In this document: one piece after another, positions 62,299-64,000 of the stretch
How positions within the stretch are numbered: the stretch's first letter is position 1
Layout: each line of letters opens with the position of its first letter
Origin: Actinomycetota bacterium
Lineage (GTDB): Bacteria > Actinomycetota > Acidimicrobiia > Acidimicrobiales > MedAcidi-G1
Assembly (NCBI GenBank): GCA_014381745.1
Contig: JACNLA010000032.1
Coordinates: forward strand, 1 to 64,000
Direction of reading: 5' to 3'
DNA length: 64,000 bases
Translations under genes and position numbers: made by a program
Notes under the pieces: model-generated
Seen by the model: the letters and a program-made list of their open reading frames with translations, nothing else
What the model was told of the DNA's origin: nothing
The model's database searches: none

Positions 62299-63771
62299 TC
62301 AGACGGAGACCACGCCGTCGGGTGACAGCTCGGCGATCCTGCCTATGTGTTCCTCGATGAGCATGGCACCCATGAGCGTCGAATCTCTTGTCGTGCCCCA
62401 TACGCGGGCGTCGGCTCCGGTACGCAGTGCGACCAGCGCATGGGTCGGAACCCCTTCCCGTCCATGAAGCACCGAGTAGGCCTCGATCGTTGCCTTCCCC
62501 GAGAAACTCGGGTCGGTCGGCCGTTTGGGAAGGGAACGCGTCTCGTCGTTCACGTCCAGGTTCCGGTAGGGCTCTCCATGCGGCCGGTCGCCGTACACGC
62601 CGAAGGCGTGCTTGGTCACGTAGCCGCCGTTGGCGTGGACGAGGCCCATCCCGGGTTGTTCCCGAATGCGGTCCACCATGGCAGCGATGGCCTGGCCGCT
62701 GTAGTTGTTGTAGGGCGCACCGGCAAACGTGAGGCCACCTGTGACCGTGAGGGTCCGGTCCTGATCTATCCCCAGTTCTGTTGCTGAGATCTGTACCGCG
62801 GAAGGGAAGCATGAGTAGAGGTCCACGTGGGCCAGATCATCCACGTCTACATCAGCGGCTTCCAGAACGCGTTCTCCGGCCAGGGCCAGGACCGGTGCCC
62901 TGTGAAGTTCCCACCTTTCGCTGATCCATTCCGTGTCGAGGCCGCTGCTGCCCGACATGGGGAACACCCAGCGGTCCCTCGGGACGCCGGCCGCTGAGGC
63001 TCGCTCCGCTGACATGAGGAGCACTGCCGAGGCCTGGTCCACGTTGTTGTGGGCGTTCATGGCGACGGTGTAGGGAGCGCCAACCAGGCGGTTGGCATCG
63101 GTGGGGGTGACGATCCGTTTGGCTGTCATTGGTGTCCGGACGGCAGCATGAGGGTTGTTCACGGCGACCCGGTTGAAGCCGGCCCAGAGGACGCCAAGGC
63201 GGGAGCGGTGCTCGGCGATAGTTTCGCCGCGCGAGTAGCGGATGGCCGAATCCAACAACGGGTAGATGGATACGGGGGCGTCCACGCCGCGCTCTTCTTC
63301 ATGGTCGGTGGCCATCACCAGCGGATCTCCGAACGGTTCTGCCGGCGCAAGCGTCGTGTCATAGTCGCGCCGATATTCCAGCCCTCTGGTTCTGGCCATC
63401 CGTCGACTGCGGTTCGTCTCACCACCCAGCACAGCGGCCGATTCGATGTCGCCCGCCTGGATGCGGGCAGCCAGGTGGTTGAGGAGCATCTGGGGGCTGT
63501 GGCCGGACCATGAGGTGAGCAGGGTCACCTTCGGGTCGGCTCCAACCCGTGCCGCCAACTGCCTTCCCGGGTCGGTGTATCTCCAGAGGCCGCCAACCAC
63601 CCCGATGGCGTTGAGGTGTTGAACGGCCTCGGCACCACCAGCGTCTGTCTCGGCAGAGCGAAGTGCCTCCTCCATGAGGTCAAGAGAGGACCGTGCCACG
63701 GTCGGATCGTCTACGCGGTCGGTTACCTGGGCTGCGCCGACGATCACCGGGGAGCGCGGGTCGAGGGCCAT
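62299..63771 (-). CDS. Thiolase-like acetyl-CoA acetyltransferase family protein without the usual nucleophilic Cys
   Basis: 490 residues with thiolase fold features: SPVIVGAAQVTDR at the start, AAVLGGETNRSRRMAR, and NANGGYVTKHAFGVYGDRP near the second active site with its His. Where thiolases have the Cys nucleophile, this reads TSWSGHSPQMLLNHLAARI, with no Cys. A C-terminal extra domain ends the protein. It may be a non-condensing SCP2-type relative. Adjacent to the nitronate monooxygenase (23-bp gap). Confidence 0.8.
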   Translation of the reverse strand: MALDPRSPVIVGAAQVTDRVDDPTVARSSLDLMEEALRSAETDAGGAEAVQHLNAIGVVGGLWRYTDPGRQLAARVGADPKVTLLTSWSGHSPQMLLNHLAARIQAGDIESAAVLGGETNRSRRMARTRGLEYRRDYDTTLAPAEPFGDPLVMATDHEEERGVDAPVSIYPLLDSAIRYSRGETIAEHRSRLGVLWAGFNRVAVNNPHAAVRTPMTAKRIVTPTDANRLVGAPYTVAMNAHNNVDQASAVLLMSAERASAAGVPRDRWVFPMSGSSGLDTEWISERWELHRAPVLALAGERVLEAADVDVDDLAHVDLYSCFPSAVQISATELGIDQDRTLTVTGGLTFAGAPYNNYSGQAIAAMVDRIREQPGMGLVHANGGYVTKHAFGVYGDRPHGEPYRNLDVNDETRSLPKRPTDPSFSGKATIEAYSVLHGREGVPTHALVALRTGADARVWGTTRDSTLMGAMLIEEHIGRIAELSPDGVVSV

Positions 63772-63847
63772 GCCCGAAGTGTGTCCCACGAGGAGTGTCG
63801 GAAGCGAGGCGGACAGCCGCCATCGTTAGGCAACCCTCACACGGACA

Positions 63848-63853
63848 TACACT
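63848..63853 (+). promoter_or_regulatory. Putative leaderless -10 box (TACACT)
   Basis: Ends 7 nt before ATG 63861. Upstream TTAGGCAACCCTCA (63826-63839) is only loosely like a DtxR/IdeR site. Confidence 0.35.
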
Positions 63854-63860
63854 GGGGTAC

Positions 63861-64000
63861 ATGGCCTACAGCACACCTGAGTACCACCCAGCCTTCGAGG
63901 AGTACTGCGAGACCATCTACGAACTGGCAGAGGACGACTTTGACGTCATTCAGGCCCGCATTGCCGACCGCCTCGAAATCAGCCGACCGGCGGTCTCCGA
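63861..64000 (+). CDS. DtxR/IdeR-family metal-dependent regulator, 3' partial
   Basis: The first 46 residues are in the window: ATG at 63861, then EEYCETIYELAEDDFDVIQA and RIADRLEISRPAVS. This is the N-terminal winged helix-turn-helix of the DtxR/MntR family, which represses iron or manganese genes when loaded with metal. The gene runs off the window end. Divergent from the thiolase-like gene. Confidence 0.8.
   Translation, partial: MAYSTPEYHPAFEEYCETIYELAEDDFDVIQARIADRLEISRPAVS

Noticed and set aside
63826-63839. DtxR/IdeR iron box
   Set aside because: TTAGGCAACCCTCA shares only part of the 19-bp consensus and is not a clean palindrome.
1-64000. tRNA, rRNA, insertion sequences, prophage genes
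   Set aside because: No cloverleaf, rRNA segment, transposase, integrase or phage structural gene was recognised on either strand by reading. A tRNAscan/Infernal run would be decisive.

Overview
The window is a high-GC, densely coded bacterial sequence. It most resembles a marine actinobacterium of the Acidimicrobiia type, although no rRNA or other marker gene is present to prove this. The inference rests on two F420-type luciferase-like oxidoreductases, many enoyl-CoA hydratase, acyl-CoA dehydrogenase, thiolase and SDR genes, glycine-betaine and DMSP-type osmolyte genes, a DUF3516 helicase, and a recurrent TAnnnT motif 6-9 nt before start codons, typical of leaderless actinobacterial mRNAs. 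No tRNA, rRNA, IS element, phage gene or CRISPR array was recognised.

Layout. 1-6.5 kb (+): a betaine-type ABC transporter with an unusual binding protein (a branched-chain-amino-acid-binding-protein tail fused to two nucleotide-identical OpuAC domains), an ATPase with a CBS region, and a 929-residue permease with a large extra membrane region. 7.5-18.1 kb (-): SDR, DddP-like DMSP lyase, FAD/GcvT dimethylglycine-dehydrogenase-like protein, MttB-like methyltransferase and IclR regulator form one apparent operon behind a clear promoter. Upstream of it lie an enolase-superfamily dehydratase, a zinc alcohol dehydrogenase and an F420 oxidoreductase. 18.2-21.7 kb (+): tryptophanase and a DPP-IV-like peptidase. 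21.75-22.08 kb: an intergenic 66/67-bp tandem repeat. 22.1-25.8 kb (-): SDR and a molybdate-uptake operon (regulator, modA, modB, modC). 25.9-37.7 kb: flavoprotein, amidohydrolase, enoyl-CoA hydratase, valS, MFS exporter, acyl-CoA dehydrogenase, a truncated 2-hydroxyacyl-CoA dehydratase, hemerythrin, RDD protein and an N-domain-less ClpB with a promoter and operator-like dyad. 37.8-45.3 kb: FAD oxidases, alanine dehydrogenase with a divergent Lrp regulator, F420 oxidoreductase, SRPBCC protein and gamma-glutamyltransferase-like protein.

45.3-53.5 kb (+) begins with the most interesting locus. It is a GrdB/PrdB-family gene interrupted by an in-frame TGA in a U-x-x-C context, followed at the expected distance by a perfect stem-loop. 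This reads as a selenoprotein, translationally coupled to a DUF1330 gene. Then come an acyl-CoA dehydrogenase, an orphan CoxL-type molybdenum hydroxylase (which could use molybdate imported by the mod system), an aminotransferase with omega-amidase pair, and a polyprenyl diphosphate synthase. 53.5-64 kb: helicase, tag, ABM monooxygenase, a MazF/RHH toxin-antitoxin pair with an operator over its start, a DUF7064-like protein, acyl-CoA ligase, SDR, nitronate monooxygenase, a thiolase-like protein and the start of a DtxR regulator.

Much of the window fits uptake and demethylation or cleavage of methylated osmolytes plus acyl-CoA catabolism. Functional statements are inferred from recognisable motifs and gene context only.
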